NCBI GenBank assembly: GCA_029851415.1
Contig: CM056742.1
Coordinates: forward strand, 84,558,748 to 84,622,747
Direction: 5' to 3'
DNA length: 64,000 nt
Source: Eretmocerus hayati
Taxonomy: Eukaryota > Arthropoda > Insecta > Hymenoptera > Aphelinidae
Every line of letters begins with the position of its first letter. Position 1 is the first letter of the stretch. Below, one piece after another: positions 48,887 through 60,836 of this stretch. The notes beneath the pieces are model-generated. The model saw only the letters and a program-made list of their open reading frames with translations, ran no database searches and had not been told where the DNA came from. A program made the translations under genes and the position numbers.

Positions 48887-51800
48887 TGTGATGTCGAGCG
48901 CTATTCGACATCTTTTTGAAAAGTAAAGGAAAGAAGACAGAGAGAGCAATAGCTTAAGTTCGCGAAAGAGAGAACGGACGCAAAGCACCTCTCTCGACCC
49001 CGAGGCTGACATAAGATCAGCCTCGGGAATCGAGATTTGCCGCTTTTCCCTCCCGATTTCTCTCTACCTGAAGAAAAAAAAAAAAAAGAAAACTGGTAGA
49101 GCGAAATGGTTGAGACTTGGCAACGTCGCGGAGGAATCCTCCGAGGCGGCCAAAGTATAGCGGTCGGGCTCACGCGAGTCCCCGCGAGGTTGGTGGCGAG
49201 AGGAGCGGAGCGGGGAGGGGAGATGCTCGCATACAGCAAAACATCGCCTTTCTCCTTTCCGAGCCTACACACCGGCCTAGGCAATCTCTCGGTCGACTTT
49301 GCCTGGACTTTTTGGAAAGTGGCGACGGCGTAAGTCTCTCCCCGCACGTTTACCGGTCTCGCATCGTCTGCTACATTGCTGCGCCACGCGACTCGGAGTG
49401 AGAGAGAAGGAGAACGTATAGCTCTCTCTTTCTGACTCGATACTCCTGCGCAACCAATACCGCACACCTACTCTATGCTCCTGTGCTCCTGATACTTGTT
49501 GCCGCTGCACGGCGAGCCAGAGCGCGCCCGGTGGGTGGGTTTACCACCCCCCATATGTGACCATGCTCTCGTTGACACGAGGGACCGATAACATAACCCT
49601 GATGTTAACAGATAGTCCTCATATGCAAAATTCACCCATTTCACCCCTAACCCCATGTAATTTTCATGATACCGTCTCCAGAGGCCCAAAGCCCCATGCC
49701 AAAGCTATAGCACAATTTTTACATCCAAGCTATAGCTCCACCGTGTTTTTTTTTTGTGTCTCTCCCGGCCTACGACCACCCCCTGACTCTGGCGGCCTAA
49801 ACCCGACAAAGAATCCCGAAAGTAATAGCAATACGGCCCACTACCCAAAAGAGAGATCTCTGTTCGTCGTTCCCAAGATAATAAAAATCCCCTTATATTC
49901 ATCCAAAAGTTTATCCTCCAGAAACTATTTATTGAGTACGTGCTTTGCCGCGTGAGACAAGAATCTCGAGACTCCCCAGCAACAATTGATCGAGGTCGTC
50001 AGATACCGACAAATTTTAAACAAAAGGTCTAAGTCGATAATAAACTTGCCGCGTCGGGCAAGATAGTAATAAAACCTCGGGCGGCGATGCACTTTGGACC
50101 GTTTTGAACAATCAACCGGAAAGTTGCAGCTGCGTGTACCCAAAAGGTGCAACCTTCGGGTTTAAAAATAAGTTACTTTATTATCGGCACCGCTGTCCCT
50201 CGGCCTTTTCAAATCGATAGGCAACTGCAGCATGAAAGAGTTTTTTTTTAGGTTAACTACCGGACGAACCCTCAGGAGTCTTGCACCGGAAAAGTTTTAC
50301 GAGGCAGAGGCGTGCAGGCACAAAGGCAAGAAACCTTCCCAAAATCCGAAAGCGCACTTTTATGACCCTTTGTTGGATTTAGAAATCGCCTTCGTGCCGA
50401 TGCGCATCTGCTGACTAAAAATTCTTTAAAGTGGATGCACTGATGAAACGTGAAAATTGAGATAGATGTGTAGTTGAGTGCAAATTCCCATTATATTCCA
50501 ATTTTTAACCTTATAATTGTCATATGTATTCATTCACAATTTGCGTTGAAAAGATAACCTCAACTCTGCTAAAGCCGCAGAAAAGATTATCCTTCTCAGT
50601 AAAAATTGAATCACTTCTGACAACTTATAATCATAACCTAGCCATTTTTAGAGTGTGAGTCTTATTTTATGCGAGAGGCTCCCTGTAATCTTTGTAATCT
50701 GAGCAAACCGCAGCAAACGATATCGAATGAAGTAGGACATAAATATATACTCCATATACTCCTGATTTCAAAAATATAAACGAAAAAGCTGTTGCAAAAA
50801 TGGATGGTGTTATGAATATTTCAATGCGAACATCCATATCTAATAACTATATATGTGGTAATATTAAACATCCAAATATTTAACAAAAAATTATACTCCA
50901 GAAAATGTCTGGATAGTAAGTTTTTTTAGCACTGTAGGGCGCCACTCGTCGGGACAAAACCAAATTCCTAGTACCAATATTCAGCGCAACGAGCGCCACT
51001 TACCAGGACCCAAAAATTTTCACAGTACCAATTTTTAGCGCAGAGGCGCCACTTGCTGGGACCAACTTGTCCGTCCCACCAGGCCCCTCTCCAAGATGTT
51101 GCCGCCCACAAACTATGAGACCCAACCCTCCCTCTAAACTCATGAATAGGGCCCACGCCCTTCCTACTGATGTCAAGTCCACTTTGGGCGTTAAGGCCCG
51201 GGCTAACAAAAGACTATGAACACCAATTACAGGATGGGATTCTACCCCGCCATTTAGCCCTTTTGTTGAGCTTTCCCTCTCCGGGAAATGCAGTTTCCGC
51301 CCCAAAATCATCGGGTCTCCGCACCGGAGTCCGCTTTTCACTCTGCTCCTGGACCTCTTCTAGACCAGTCGTCGAGCATTTTCACGCGCCTTTTCCAGAC
51401 TTAAAACTAAAATCAGCGACAAATTCAATTTTTCCAATCGCTATCATTTTCCATTTGGTGTTTGGCTTTGCTCAATTTTCGCGCATCAACTCTCCTGGAA
51501 ATTCAACCCCATCTTCTACGTATCTATTTTCTGGAGCAACATCCTGGTGAGGAGACCTGGAGTTCTAGCCAGCATCCCAAGCGACAACTTGTACCGAGTG
51601 GTGCCCAGGGGTACCAAATTGAATAAAAGAATCTTCAATTCACCACCAACCAAGTAAGTTGTTTTGATTTCTATCCTATTATATACATATATATATATTC
51701 CGGTGTGAGTAAAATCATTTTGATAGGTTTTCGTTCGAGTGACAAGTTGAATTTTGTTAGCAATTCTTTTAGTCCCGCGTCGCGAGTGCTGCGTGATTTC

Positions 51801-52151
51801 CCTATTTTTTTTCTTGGTTGGGAATAGCGCTAACGTCGCTATTTCTAACACTCAAGTCCCAAAAATATCCTGAGATCACGTGACCTCTGTCAAACGTGGA
51901 GCCGCGCCACCGATTCGCTCGGTAAGCCCCGCTAAAGCGTTTTGAGGAGAGGTATTTTAGCTGATTTCTGGATCCATTCCGCCGCCAGTTTAGGGTGATT
52001 TTATGCGATATAAAGTTACAGTTTGGCATTTCATTGTCCAATTCTTAATTTTCAAAGTATTTCCCGAGTCCTTGGGGTCACTCCCAGACTCAAAAATTAT
52101 TTAAATCGGCGTCAAAATAAAATTGTAAATTAAAGTGCTTCCGATGTAACA
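48887..52151 (+). repeat. 3' LTR of the giant element (3265 bp)
   Basis: Full-length copy of the 5' LTR, ending GATGTAACA before GAAT. Contains the same terminal hairpin, the same internal hairpin and the same 53-bp tandem repeats (about 50939-51066). Confidence 0.95.
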
Positions 52152-52155
52152 GAAT
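52152..52155. repeat. Target-site duplication GAAT, right
   Basis: Matches 15957-15960. Confidence 0.85.
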
Positions 52156-52880
52156 CTTCTAATAGAAATAAGCTACAGTCATGGAATAACAACAGGAATA
52201 ATCTCAAACGTAATTCATAGAATTGGTTACAAGATTATATAGGATAATCGGTTCTCGAATATATCTCTTGAAAACACCCATTTTGGGATTCCTAGTCTCA
52301 TCGGGTGAATTGTTTCAAAAACGTTCGAGTCTTACACTACACGAATTGGAATGAGGTTCCCATGTCAATAAGATTCCAACCAACGGTCTCTTTTCTTGTA
52401 GTGAATGATTTACTGATCTAGCATCGAAAGTTATGCTCACTTCAATTCCATCAATAATATCATGGACTGTTTTATGAGCTGATAAGTAATCATGATAACG
52501 GAAGTAAGACTCTATGGACATGAGTCCAGTAGACTGCAGAACACGTCGCGCTCGAAGCGTTAAAAAGTTACGCAAAACTGTGAAACTAATCTGAAAATGG
52601 GGTCATTTTTGTCTCGATCTCACAAAAAATCCCTCTTTCAGAAAAATCGGATCAGCTCATCTGCCAAAGTCATCGACGAGTCGAGTACTCCCTCATTTTG
52701 ACGTGAAAATTCGAATCGTCATGATGTTTGCTTCGAGTTTCTAGGACTTTCGAACATTCTTGGAGATCTTCTACATGATATCCATTGATGGGAGGTGCAC
52801 TCCTGATTTTGAAGTCTGGCCTAAAAAATCATGGGGGGCTAAAAGTCTGGAGTTATATGTATTCTTTCGATCTGAAAACG
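52156..52880. other. Flanking DNA, no confident gene
   Basis: A minus-strand frame of 86 codons (52575-52315) opens with an ATG and has balanced composition (SIESYFRYHDYLSAHKTVHD), but I recognise no family. It might be an exon or chance. Confidence 0.3.
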
Positions 52881-52885
52881 ATGCC

Positions 52886-52977
52886 ACAGTAAGGAAGATC
52901 AAACTTTTTTAGCTCAAAAGTCAAATGGCTCAAGCGTGTTAACTTTTGAGCCAAAAAATGTTGGTCTTCCCCACTGT
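52886..52977. repeat. Imperfect long hairpin
   Basis: CACAGTAAGGAAGATC...AGCTCAAAAGT pairs with ACTTTTGAGCC...GGTCTTCCCCACTGTG over ~35 bp with a few mismatches and a ~20-nt loop. MITE-like remnant. Confidence 0.6.
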
Positions 52978-53018
52978 GCGATGGCGCAGTCGATTTTTCG
53001 AAAAAAAAATTTTCAAAC

Positions 53019-53097
53019 ATAGTTATTTCCTGGTTTGCGTCCCCTCCGTCGGATCGCCAAATTTATACGACATTTTGTACGAAATCATGGAAAATAC
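53019..53097 (+). repeat. ~80-bp repeat R, copy 1
   Basis: From CATAGTTATTTCCTGG to the ATCATGGAAAAT block. Nearly identical to 61542-61620. An inverted, diverged copy lies at about 63209-63304. Confidence 0.9.
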
Positions 53098-53114
53098 CCC
53101 CAAAAAATTTTTTC

Positions 53115-53819
53115 TGTGACGGTGCAAATTGACCATCACATCGTGCGAACACGACACACATACGATGACACTTTAGGCGAGAATTTTGAGAAAAAGAGGG
53201 AGAAAACGGCAAAGAGCTGCCAGAGAGAGGAACCACACTTTTAGGTTGCGACGGATCGCGATTGCGGAAGGTCACGCGCGCGAAGACCAATAAAGTCGTG
53301 CTATGTACATATATACCTAAGTGCGAGGAGATGGCGTCGACCCGACCGGGCCTGATTACTTTGCGGCGTACTCTAGGCGACCAGCACAGGCAAACCGGGT
53401 GCGAGACGAGCCTCTAGGCGACCAGCTTCTTCAGGACAAATCTGTAAGTGGTTCTCTCTCTAGATCGGCTCCCGCCGGATTCTCTCTCTCTTTCTCCGTG
53501 CGATAAGTATGATCGAAATTTGCGAGGAAGGATGAATGCGGGCCATCGCGTGCGCGATATGATTATTTCGGTTTATTATTATTATTAATAAATTAATCGG
53601 AGGATGCGAAGAGCATCCCACAGTGAAATAGAAATGCAGAGTTGATTATTCTGAGAATATCCCTTCATGTATTAAACTATAAATAAGCCCATATAGAGAT
53701 ATATACATATACATATATAGATACGATAAATTACAATTTCGATCAAATATTCCCCAAAATCAGGTGAGGAGAATCTTATTATGCAAGCTTGCATTACTCG
53801 GGCTATATGCACGCTTACA
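53115..53819 (+). repeat. 5' LTR of the second element
   Basis: 705 bp. Contains AATAAA at 53289-53294 and a TTATTATTATTATTAATAAA stretch near 53,575. Confidence 0.9.
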
Positions 53820-53820
53820 T

Positions 53821-53833
53821 TGGCGCCCAACGT
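53821..53833 (+). other. Primer binding site, tRNA-Lys
   Basis: TGGCGCCCAACGT starts one base after the 5' LTR and is complementary to the 3' end of cytosolic tRNA-Lys(CUU) (ACGTTGGGCGCCA). The match stops after 13 bases. Confidence 0.85.
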
Positions 53834-54530
53834 ATAAAATGGCGAATCAGGTGTAATTAGTTTATTTCATAAAATTATGTGAACCTCTCGGGTAATCGCG
53901 TGCGCGAGTGAAATGTGCGCGAAATGACCCGGGCAAGCCGATTTGCCATGCACCACCTGCGAATAAGCTCGGACCGAGAGCTATATTTTTATTCAATTTA
54001 GTGCGATATTTTATATCCGGCGATAAGAATTTTCTTTGGCGCGAGTGCCCAGGCGACAAAAATGCGAGCGTCGGATATTTCAAAGTTTTCAGCAGTTACA
54101 GTGTGGCGCGTGAACGGGTCATCGCACGGCGAACGCCGAGGCTTAGCGATCGCGTGACATCCCAAGCTCCGCGAACGTAAACATCGACACGCTCATCGAA
54201 TAGTCAAAGTCAAATTCGTAGAATTCAAACAATGAGATGAGTGCTTCGTCGAAAGTTTGCTTTCGCGTTGGAGCATTTTTCTAGCGCTTTATTATATACT
54301 AGAGTCGTGAATAAAGTTTATCTTTGAGAGTTATAGAAGGAAATGCACGATGATATGAGTGCAGAGTTCAAATTTACATAGTGATGGATTTAGTGATGTT
54401 TTTTTTTCTGTCCCTCTTTGTAACGATATGAAGGAAAATTTTTTGGGAGTTGATCGCAAGCGCATATAGGTACGTATAGAATCATTCACTGCTATTTTCT
54501 GACTCAATTTGCGTTTAAAATTTAGACAAA

Positions 54531-55019
54531 ATGGAGGTGAAAGAGTGCTTGGAAAAATTTTTAGACGGAATCACGGATGAGGCGCTAGAGGCCACATTGG
54601 CCCGACTATTTCTAGTTAGCACAGGATCACGCTCAATTAAAATAGATATCCTAGAGAGGCGAATAATGGGTGAATACCATGAAGCGGATTTTGTAGAATC
54701 ACGCGCAATGGATGATTCGGTAGCGAAAGCAGAACGCGATAAGGCGTTAGATGAGTTCATCGCCGAGCTTTCAATGCTAGGCGATGAGCCGATTACGGGG
54801 GCGAGCGGGGGTCAAAGAAACGTGACTCTCCGGAAATATCCATCCCAAAATCCCACAGGCGCGAAAAATAGGGTGACGCCAGGGACACATACAGGCGCGG
54901 AGTCAGGGGCATACACAGCACCACAAGGGCCTCAAGGCGTACAGAACGAACAACAGACAAATTCACAAGCACAACGAGACGCAATATGTCAATTCTTGCA
55001 GTGCCGATGCTGCCTGTAG
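54531..55019 (+). pseudogene. Truncated gag of the second element
   Basis: ATG at 54531, 162 codons. The start (CLEKFLDGITDEALEATLARLF) and the later Gln/Gly-rich stretch fit the N-terminus of a Gag. There is no capsid core and no CCHC knuckle. It runs straight into a frame that begins in the middle of a protease, so an internal deletion has probably removed capsid, nucleocapsid and the protease active site. Confidence 0.5.
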
Positions 55020-56731
55020 ATCTCATCTTGGGATTAGAATTCGTTAGGTTTTTCGGAATGCATATTTCAGGCGACAGTGACGAATATACATTCGCAGACC
55101 TTGAGGAGAAAGAGAAATTTTCTTTTGAATTATTTTCAGTAGAATCAATTAAAAATGATTGTCCGGAAGTAAAATCAAACATAGAAGCAAACTCAAATCA
55201 AAGCACAAATGCAAGCGCGAAAGAAAAAGGATCTGGTCAGAGTCACAAGGGTTTGAACAAATTGTCAGATTACGAAAGGTATAGATTGAAAAGAGTGCTA
55301 GATGAGAACCTACCAGCGAAGATGGTCGATGACAAATATTTGAAGGCTACGGATTTAGTCGAATATGAAATCAAGTTGAAAAGTAGCGCACGCCCAGTCA
55401 AGCAACGTTATTTCCCCCTTTCTGATAAGATGGAAAAAGCGATGCATGACGAGCTGCAGAAAATGATAGATGCGGACGTAGTAGAGAGATGTAACAGCCC
55501 GTGGAATAACCCAGCATTTTTAGTCAAGAAAGCTAACGGAGGATATCGAATGGTGGTAGATATGCGTGTTCCAAACTCGTTGTCAGAAAAAGACGCTTAT
55601 CCTACTCCTTACATGGAGACAATTTTAAAGTAATTAAGAAACGCAAGATATATCACCACGATAGACTTATCAATGGCGTTTTTCCAAATAAAAGTTAAAA
55701 AAGTCTCAAGAAACATTACAGCTTTCACAGTACCCGGTAGAGGGCACTAGTGCTATAAAAGAATGCCTATGGGCAGTGCTAACTCTGGAGCATGCTTCCA
55801 AAGACTTTTAGATTCAATAATAGGCGATTTAGAGCCTTATGCGTATGCTTATCTTGACGATATTGTGCTTGTAACGGAGACGTTTGAAAAACATTTAGAG
55901 TTATTAGAGATATTATTAAAAAGAATCACAGCTGCGGGCCTTACAATTAATCGAGAGAAAAGTAAATTTTGTGTAGACGAAGTCAAATATTTAGGCTTCA
56001 TTATTGATCAGAACGGAATGCGAGTAGACCCGGCAAAAACGGAAGCTATTAGAAATTATCCAAGGCCTAAAAATATTAGACAGATAAAACAATTCACTGG
56101 TATGGTCTCATGGCACAGTAAATTCATTGAGAATTATGCAAGTATAGTAGAGCCAATTAATAGATTATTGAGAAAAAATGTAAAATTTGAATGGAAAGAG
56201 GAGCAAGAAAAGGCTTTCACAACCCTCAAAGATTGCCTCACGAATGCACCAGTGTTGTCTATGCCTATTCCAGGTGCCAGTTACTGTTTGCATACAGATG
56301 CGTGTGACACGGGGATTGGCGCAATGCTCACGCAAAAAGTTGGCGACGAGGAAAGAGTGATTTGTCATGTGAGTAGAGCATTAAGAGATAACGAAAGACG
56401 GTTCTCAGTTACAGAAAAAAAGGCTCTCGCGATAAAATATGCAATTGAACGCTGTCGTCCATACATTGAAGGGGAAGACTTCACCGTATATTGCGACCAC
56501 AGCGTGCTTCAATGGCTATTTAATATGAAAAATCCCGTAGGACGCGTAGCTAGATGGGCCCATCAACTTGCAAGCTACCAGTTCAAGGTCGTCCACAAGA
56601 AGGGTAAATTGGACGTCGTGCCAGACTCGCTCTCTAGAATGTTTGAGGATCAAGCAATAGAAATTGCGTCAGTCAAAGTTCTAGAGAAAACGTCAGATAA
56701 ATGTACACGAAAAGATTGCATCAAATTTTGA
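54986..56731 (+). pseudogene. pol: Pol of the second element: protease remnant, RT, RNase H, with two stops
   Basis: Frame -1 relative to gag. Begins with the C-terminal half of a retropepsin (DLILGLEFVRFFG) and lacks the DTG active site. RT: PVKQRYFPLS, VVDMRVPN, then TAA at 55631-55633 and TAG at 55748-55750, then YAYLDDIVLV at about 55850. RNase H: HTDACDTGIGAML and CDHSVLQWL. The frame ends at 56731, and the integrase is in another frame. RT is inactive as it stands because of the stops. The divergent RMPMGSANSGACFQRL replaces the usual MPFGL.NAP block. Confidence 0.8.
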
Positions 56732-58419
56732 AGCATCCACGTAGGTATAGAGATTGGAAAGTAGTGGATGGTAGAATTTATAAGTACAGACCAGATCCTG
56801 AATTGAATGAAATTATGACAGATTTAGACGCCTGGAAGTTGGTTATACCAGCTGAAAGGCGAGAGCAAATTTCTAAAGAAGGTCACGATGAGCCGACGGC
56901 AGGCCATCAAGGTAAAGATAAGACATACAAACGCATAGCTAGAACATATTACTGGCCCGGTGTTTATGCCGACGTAGCCAACTATGTGAAAAGCTGCGAA
57001 AAATGTCAACTGTATAAAGTAGAGCAAAGAGATCAAATAGGTCTTATGGGTACTAGAAATATCGATAGACCAATGAAAATGGTTTGCGCAGATCTAATGG
57101 GAGAATTCATAAAGAGCAAGAATGGCTTTGAATATCTTCTCATTATGGAGGATGTATTCACGCGTTATATCATGTGTGTACCGTTGCGAAAGAAAACAGC
57201 GAAAGCAGTGAAAAAGGCAGTAGAAAACGTGTTATGTATGAACCATGGCACCCCAGAAATATTTTTATCCGACAACGGTCGCGAGTTCAAAAATGAACTG
57301 CTCGATGAATTTTTAGCAAGCAACGGTATAGAACATGAGCTAACGCCTGTATATCATCCGGCCAGCAATCCAACAGAACGTGTAAATAAGGATATCAAAA
57401 CAATGATAGCAATGTTTGCTGAAAAGCACAAAGAATGGGATAAGTATATCCCACAGTTCCAATTTGCCCACAACTCAAGCGTCCATTCAGTGACAAAGAA
57501 ATCACCTGCATTCTTGATGTATGGGCGAGAATTGGAACAACCAAAATTATGGAAACGTAATGTAGAAATAATTTCAAACACATTTAGAGAATTTAGTGAG
57601 AACGCTTCACAAAAAGCATGTGTGCAAAATTTAGAAAAGTTAGATGAGTCAGAAAATAGCGATGAATTAAATAAGAAACTTTCGGAGTCAGGAAAAAGTA
57701 GTAGTAGCAGTAAGAATGATTTATCTGATATAGAAAATTCCGAGGCGAAAGTTGACAAAAACCGCGGTATATCAAACGAAGAAGCGCTAGAAGAATGGTC
57801 AAAACGTATGCGTTTATTACCCGAGGTTCATGACAGCGCTTTGAAGAATATTGAATCCGCGAAAGAGAAACAAATGTCATATTTCAATCAAGGGAAACGC
57901 GTGAAAGAATTTAAAATTGGCGACAGAGTTTACATGCGTAACAGAGTGCTTTCGTCACCTTGGAAACAAATTTCCGGTAAACTATCCGAAAAATTCGATG
58001 GCCCGTATATCATTTGCGAAAAGCTAGGCGAAAATGTGTATAGGGTAGAAAAAGATGGAATCAGAATCGATGGTTCGCATCATGCAAAAGATTTTAGAAT
58101 TGTAAATATAGGTACTCGCTCAGCCACAAATCAACAGCAGCAAAATTCATCGAACGAAGAAAAGAAGAATGAAGAGGAGCCGAAAAAAAAAAGAGGCAGA
58201 CCACCGAAAAAGAAGACACCACCCGAACCCATAAGTACGGGCGACAGCAGCAGCGCGACCCCTTCCCCCGCGCAACGTGCTCCGGAATTTTCAAAATCCC
58301 AGCAGTGTGCGAGCGACAGCGAGGGCGAACGCAGCCAACCTGTCAAGGGCCCACGTACAAGGGCGAGAACGCGCGCTTCAAATCGGAGCAAGCCTACACC
58401 AGTGGCGAAAGATGGGTAA
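56701..58419 (+). pseudogene. Integrase of the second element (open segment, frameshifted from RT)
   Basis: Open for 572 codons. HEGHDEP-type zinc motif (H...H, then CEKCQLY), core DLMGEF, LSDNGREF and NPTERVNKDI (D,D,E), and a C-terminal chromatin/DNA-binding part with FKIGDRVYMRNR. The last ~80 residues include KKRGRPPKKK, an AT-hook-like element. Its TAA (58417-58419) overlaps the ATG of the next ORF. Confidence 0.8.
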
Positions 58420-60145
58420 GCGCGCCAGCAAACCCATGAAGCAGCACCCGGGAACCGAAAATAACCCACAGGACGCTTATCAGTGCGCGAGTGAGCCAAA
58501 TCCCGTTTCCGCGAGTGCTACAAACAAGAAGCAAATCCGGCTCGAAAGACCACAAACAGTTAGTGCCCACGCCAGCGGAGTGAGCAGTGCAAGTGCCCCG
58601 CGCGCGAGAGAAATGTGCGCGAGTGCAACAAGACATTATGCAAACCCCACGTGGCGCGAGCCACAGAATAATTCGAGCGCGAGCTCAAATATTCTCCGCC
58701 GTCTTGCAGCAACCGCCGTGATGCCCAGAGCACCTGCGATGCTCAGACGCCCCCCGACACCCCCTCACCGTCGTCACCAGGAGGTGACAGCTCAAGACAT
58801 CAGGGCACAACGCATCGCATGGCAGCACGAAGACGCCGCAGAGAGAGAGCGAGAGGCGAGAGAAAGAGCTTCGCAGCAAGCAACAACAACAACACCGAGC
58901 CCGGCGTTCTTAGAAGAACGCAATCAAGCGCGCCAAAGCCGCAAGCAAGCCCACCTTGCATTCCTAGACGCTCAGGTGAAGGACCATGGCTTGCGCTCGC
59001 GCGCAAAATTTGACTCGCAACGAAGCCAGCTACTCCACGAAGCAGAGTGCCGGCATCGGCGAGAGCTACACCGGCGAGACATGAGGCGCCGAGATGAGGA
59101 GGAGCGTATAATCTTCCTCAGAACTTTTAAACAAGAGCTACCAAGAGCTCTTGAAAAAGTTGAGGAAGACTATTATAACGAGGAGAGAAGGCGCAGCAAA
59201 TTGGAGCAGCAGGCGACAGATCTGCAGGAGCGCAGAGCAGCTCTTCAAGAGAGCGAAGAAAAAATTCGTGAGGAACGACTGCGACACGTTGCTGAAGTGC
59301 GCAAGCTGCAATCAATCATCGTGCGCGAGAGAGATGAGAGGAGAAAGCTTATCCTCACACACACACGCACGCACCGATGCACGCCAACATCAGGTGCAAC
59401 AGACCCAACCCTACCGACGCCAGCGCAACAGCGAGCAGAAGAGCGCGCGAGATTGTTGCGACTAGACGCGGGTGTATGGGAGCTGCCAACTCATGCAGCA
59501 ACAACAACAGTGAATAACCCGCACACAATATCGATGCACTCGGTGCGACAAGAATTGCAGAGTTTATGCAATAGTGCATCAATAAAGTGCGCGAGTGGAA
59601 GAGCAGCAGCATCACCAGACATCCCCGGGGCACAACAATCAACGCCGCAGCCTAATGCCCAGCAGCCAGCAGACGACGGAAGAAAGGACAGCAACGAGGC
59701 GGTCCTGCCAAGGCAACGTTCGTCAAGATCGTTGCAGCAGCAACGTTACGAACTCCCGGCAGGTTCCCCTTCACATTCGCCAATACGGCGACCAGCAGCA
59801 ACGGCTGCTACACCCAGTGCACAGGAACTTCTGCCTGTGCAACACAGACTTGTGTTGCATACGCAACGCAATGAGAGCCAGGCAGAACAAGTTCCCTGTG
59901 CGGTGCAGCAGACGCCGCAAGCAGAAAGCCAGCAGCAGCAGCTGCATACCATCCAGGAGGATGAGGGAGCGAGAGAGACGGAGAAAGAGAGAGAGGACAG
60001 ACAGCTACAGTCAGCTGACTGGCGAGAGCCAGGACAGCCGCTCTCTCTCCCTCCGGCCTCATCGACATACAGCAGCAGACGACGCTCAGCAAGGCAGCAG
60101 TGGCGTTTGCCGCAGCGCAGTAATCCAGAGCAACAATTATTTTGA
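58412..60145 (+). CDS. Third ORF of the second element, coiled-coil protein (577 aa)
   Basis: ATG at 58412 lies inside the last codons of the integrase frame (ATGGGTAA), an 8-base overlap suited to reinitiation. The protein is hydrophilic: an Ala/Ser/Arg-rich start, a long charged coiled coil at about residues 130-320 (EERIIFLRTFKQELPRALEK, LQERRAALQESEEKIREERL), then Gln/Pro/Ser-rich disorder. No signal peptide or membrane segment, so it is not an envelope although it is in the envelope position. CAG-rich stretches give long frames in the other phases, which I treat as shadows. Function unknown. Confidence 0.55.
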   Translation: MGKRASKPMKQHPGTENNPQDAYQCASEPNPVSASATNKKQIRLERPQTVSAHASGVSSASAPRAREMCASATRHYANPTWREPQNNSSASSNILRRLAATAVMPRAPAMLRRPPTPPHRRHQEVTAQDIRAQRIAWQHEDAAEREREARERASQQATTTTPSPAFLEERNQARQSRKQAHLAFLDAQVKDHGLRSRAKFDSQRSQLLHEAECRHRRELHRRDMRRRDEEERIIFLRTFKQELPRALEKVEEDYYNEERRRSKLEQQATDLQERRAALQESEEKIREERLRHVAEVRKLQSIIVRERDERRKLILTHTRTHRCTPTSGATDPTLPTPAQQRAEERARLLRLDAGVWELPTHAATTTVNNPHTISMHSVRQELQSLCNSASIKCASGRAAASPDIPGAQQSTPQPNAQQPADDGRKDSNEAVLPRQRSSRSLQQQRYELPAGSPSHSPIRRPAATAATPSAQELLPVQHRLVLHTQRNESQAEQVPCAVQQTPQAESQQQQLHTIQEDEGARETEKEREDRQLQSADWREPGQPLSLPPASSTYSSRRRSARQQWRLPQRSNPEQQLF

Positions 60146-60836
60146 AGAGAGAGCAGAGATGCAGCGAGCGGCGAAAGCAGCATGGCAGCAACGGCACGGC
60201 GGCTGAGGGAGCGTAGGTTTTTGCAGACACTTTCAAGCCCTTCGGGCGTTTAGCTTCTTTTGGGTATTCTCCTTTTCGTTCAGGTTACCGGCCTACAAAA
60301 TTAAATGCGTGCGTAAACCACATTTTCGTCTGCTAGACGATAGGTAGCGTGCGAAAGAGAGAGAGAACACTTTTTTTGAAGCAATATCAAAGAGAGAGAA
60401 TCACATTGTTGACTAGATAGATGTAAGAAAATGGATATGATTTTGATATTTGAATTATTATTTTTGATAAAAGAATTTGGTAATGACTAGAGTAGAATCA
60501 CAGAGAGTTAAAGTGTACTAACACCAGTGCAGTGCAGTGAAAAGAAGGAAAATTGCAAACTAACCTATACTTTGAGTGGTGAAAAGCATACCCATGTATA
60601 TACATATTGAAGATGAATATTTTTGAATTATAATTTTACAGGAAAGAAGAAAACGGGAGAAATCATTATTTTGTTGTGAAACATGAGATTATTTTGAATT
60701 TTTAGCACTGCGATGGCCATGAATTTAAGCACGAAATACGCGAAATTCAATGTACATTCTGTTGAGTGCAGGTATGTGTGAGCTTTTTTTCGGATCTTCA
60801 ACGGGGTTTCGACCCTTCCGGGGGGGGGGGGGGGCC
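60146..60836 (+). other. 3' untranslated region of the second element with a G-run
   Basis: Non-coding. It ends in a run of 15 G (about 60820-60834) just before the 3' LTR, which may act as the polypurine tract. Confidence 0.5.

Larger units (their letters stand above)
15961..52151 (+). mobile_element. Giant (36.2 kb) Ty3/Gypsy LTR retroelement with two envelope genes and accessory genes
   Basis: Direct 3.26-kb LTRs (TGT...ACA), a GAAT target duplication and a tRNA-type primer site directly inside the 5' LTR define one insertion. The interior encodes an accessory gene array (29.3-37.4 kb), Gag, Pol with domain order protease-protease-RT-RNase H-integrase (Ty3/Gypsy order), an F-like envelope, two small ORFs and a chuvirus-like glycoprotein. 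Typical insect Ty3/Gypsy elements are 5-10 kb, so this is about four times the usual size. Giant relatives known elsewhere are Burro (planarian) and Ogre (plants). Near-identical LTRs and open gag, pol and env frames show it is young. One accessory paralogue is frameshifted. Confidence 0.93.

Noticed and set aside
56690..56731. Programmed frameshift between RNase H and integrase of the second element
   Set aside because: These domains are normally in one frame and the same pol has two other stops, so decay is simpler.
59151..60236. Additional long frames overlapping the third ORF of the second element
   Set aside because: CAG/GCA-rich codon repeats keep other phases open; the main frame has the continuous coiled coil.
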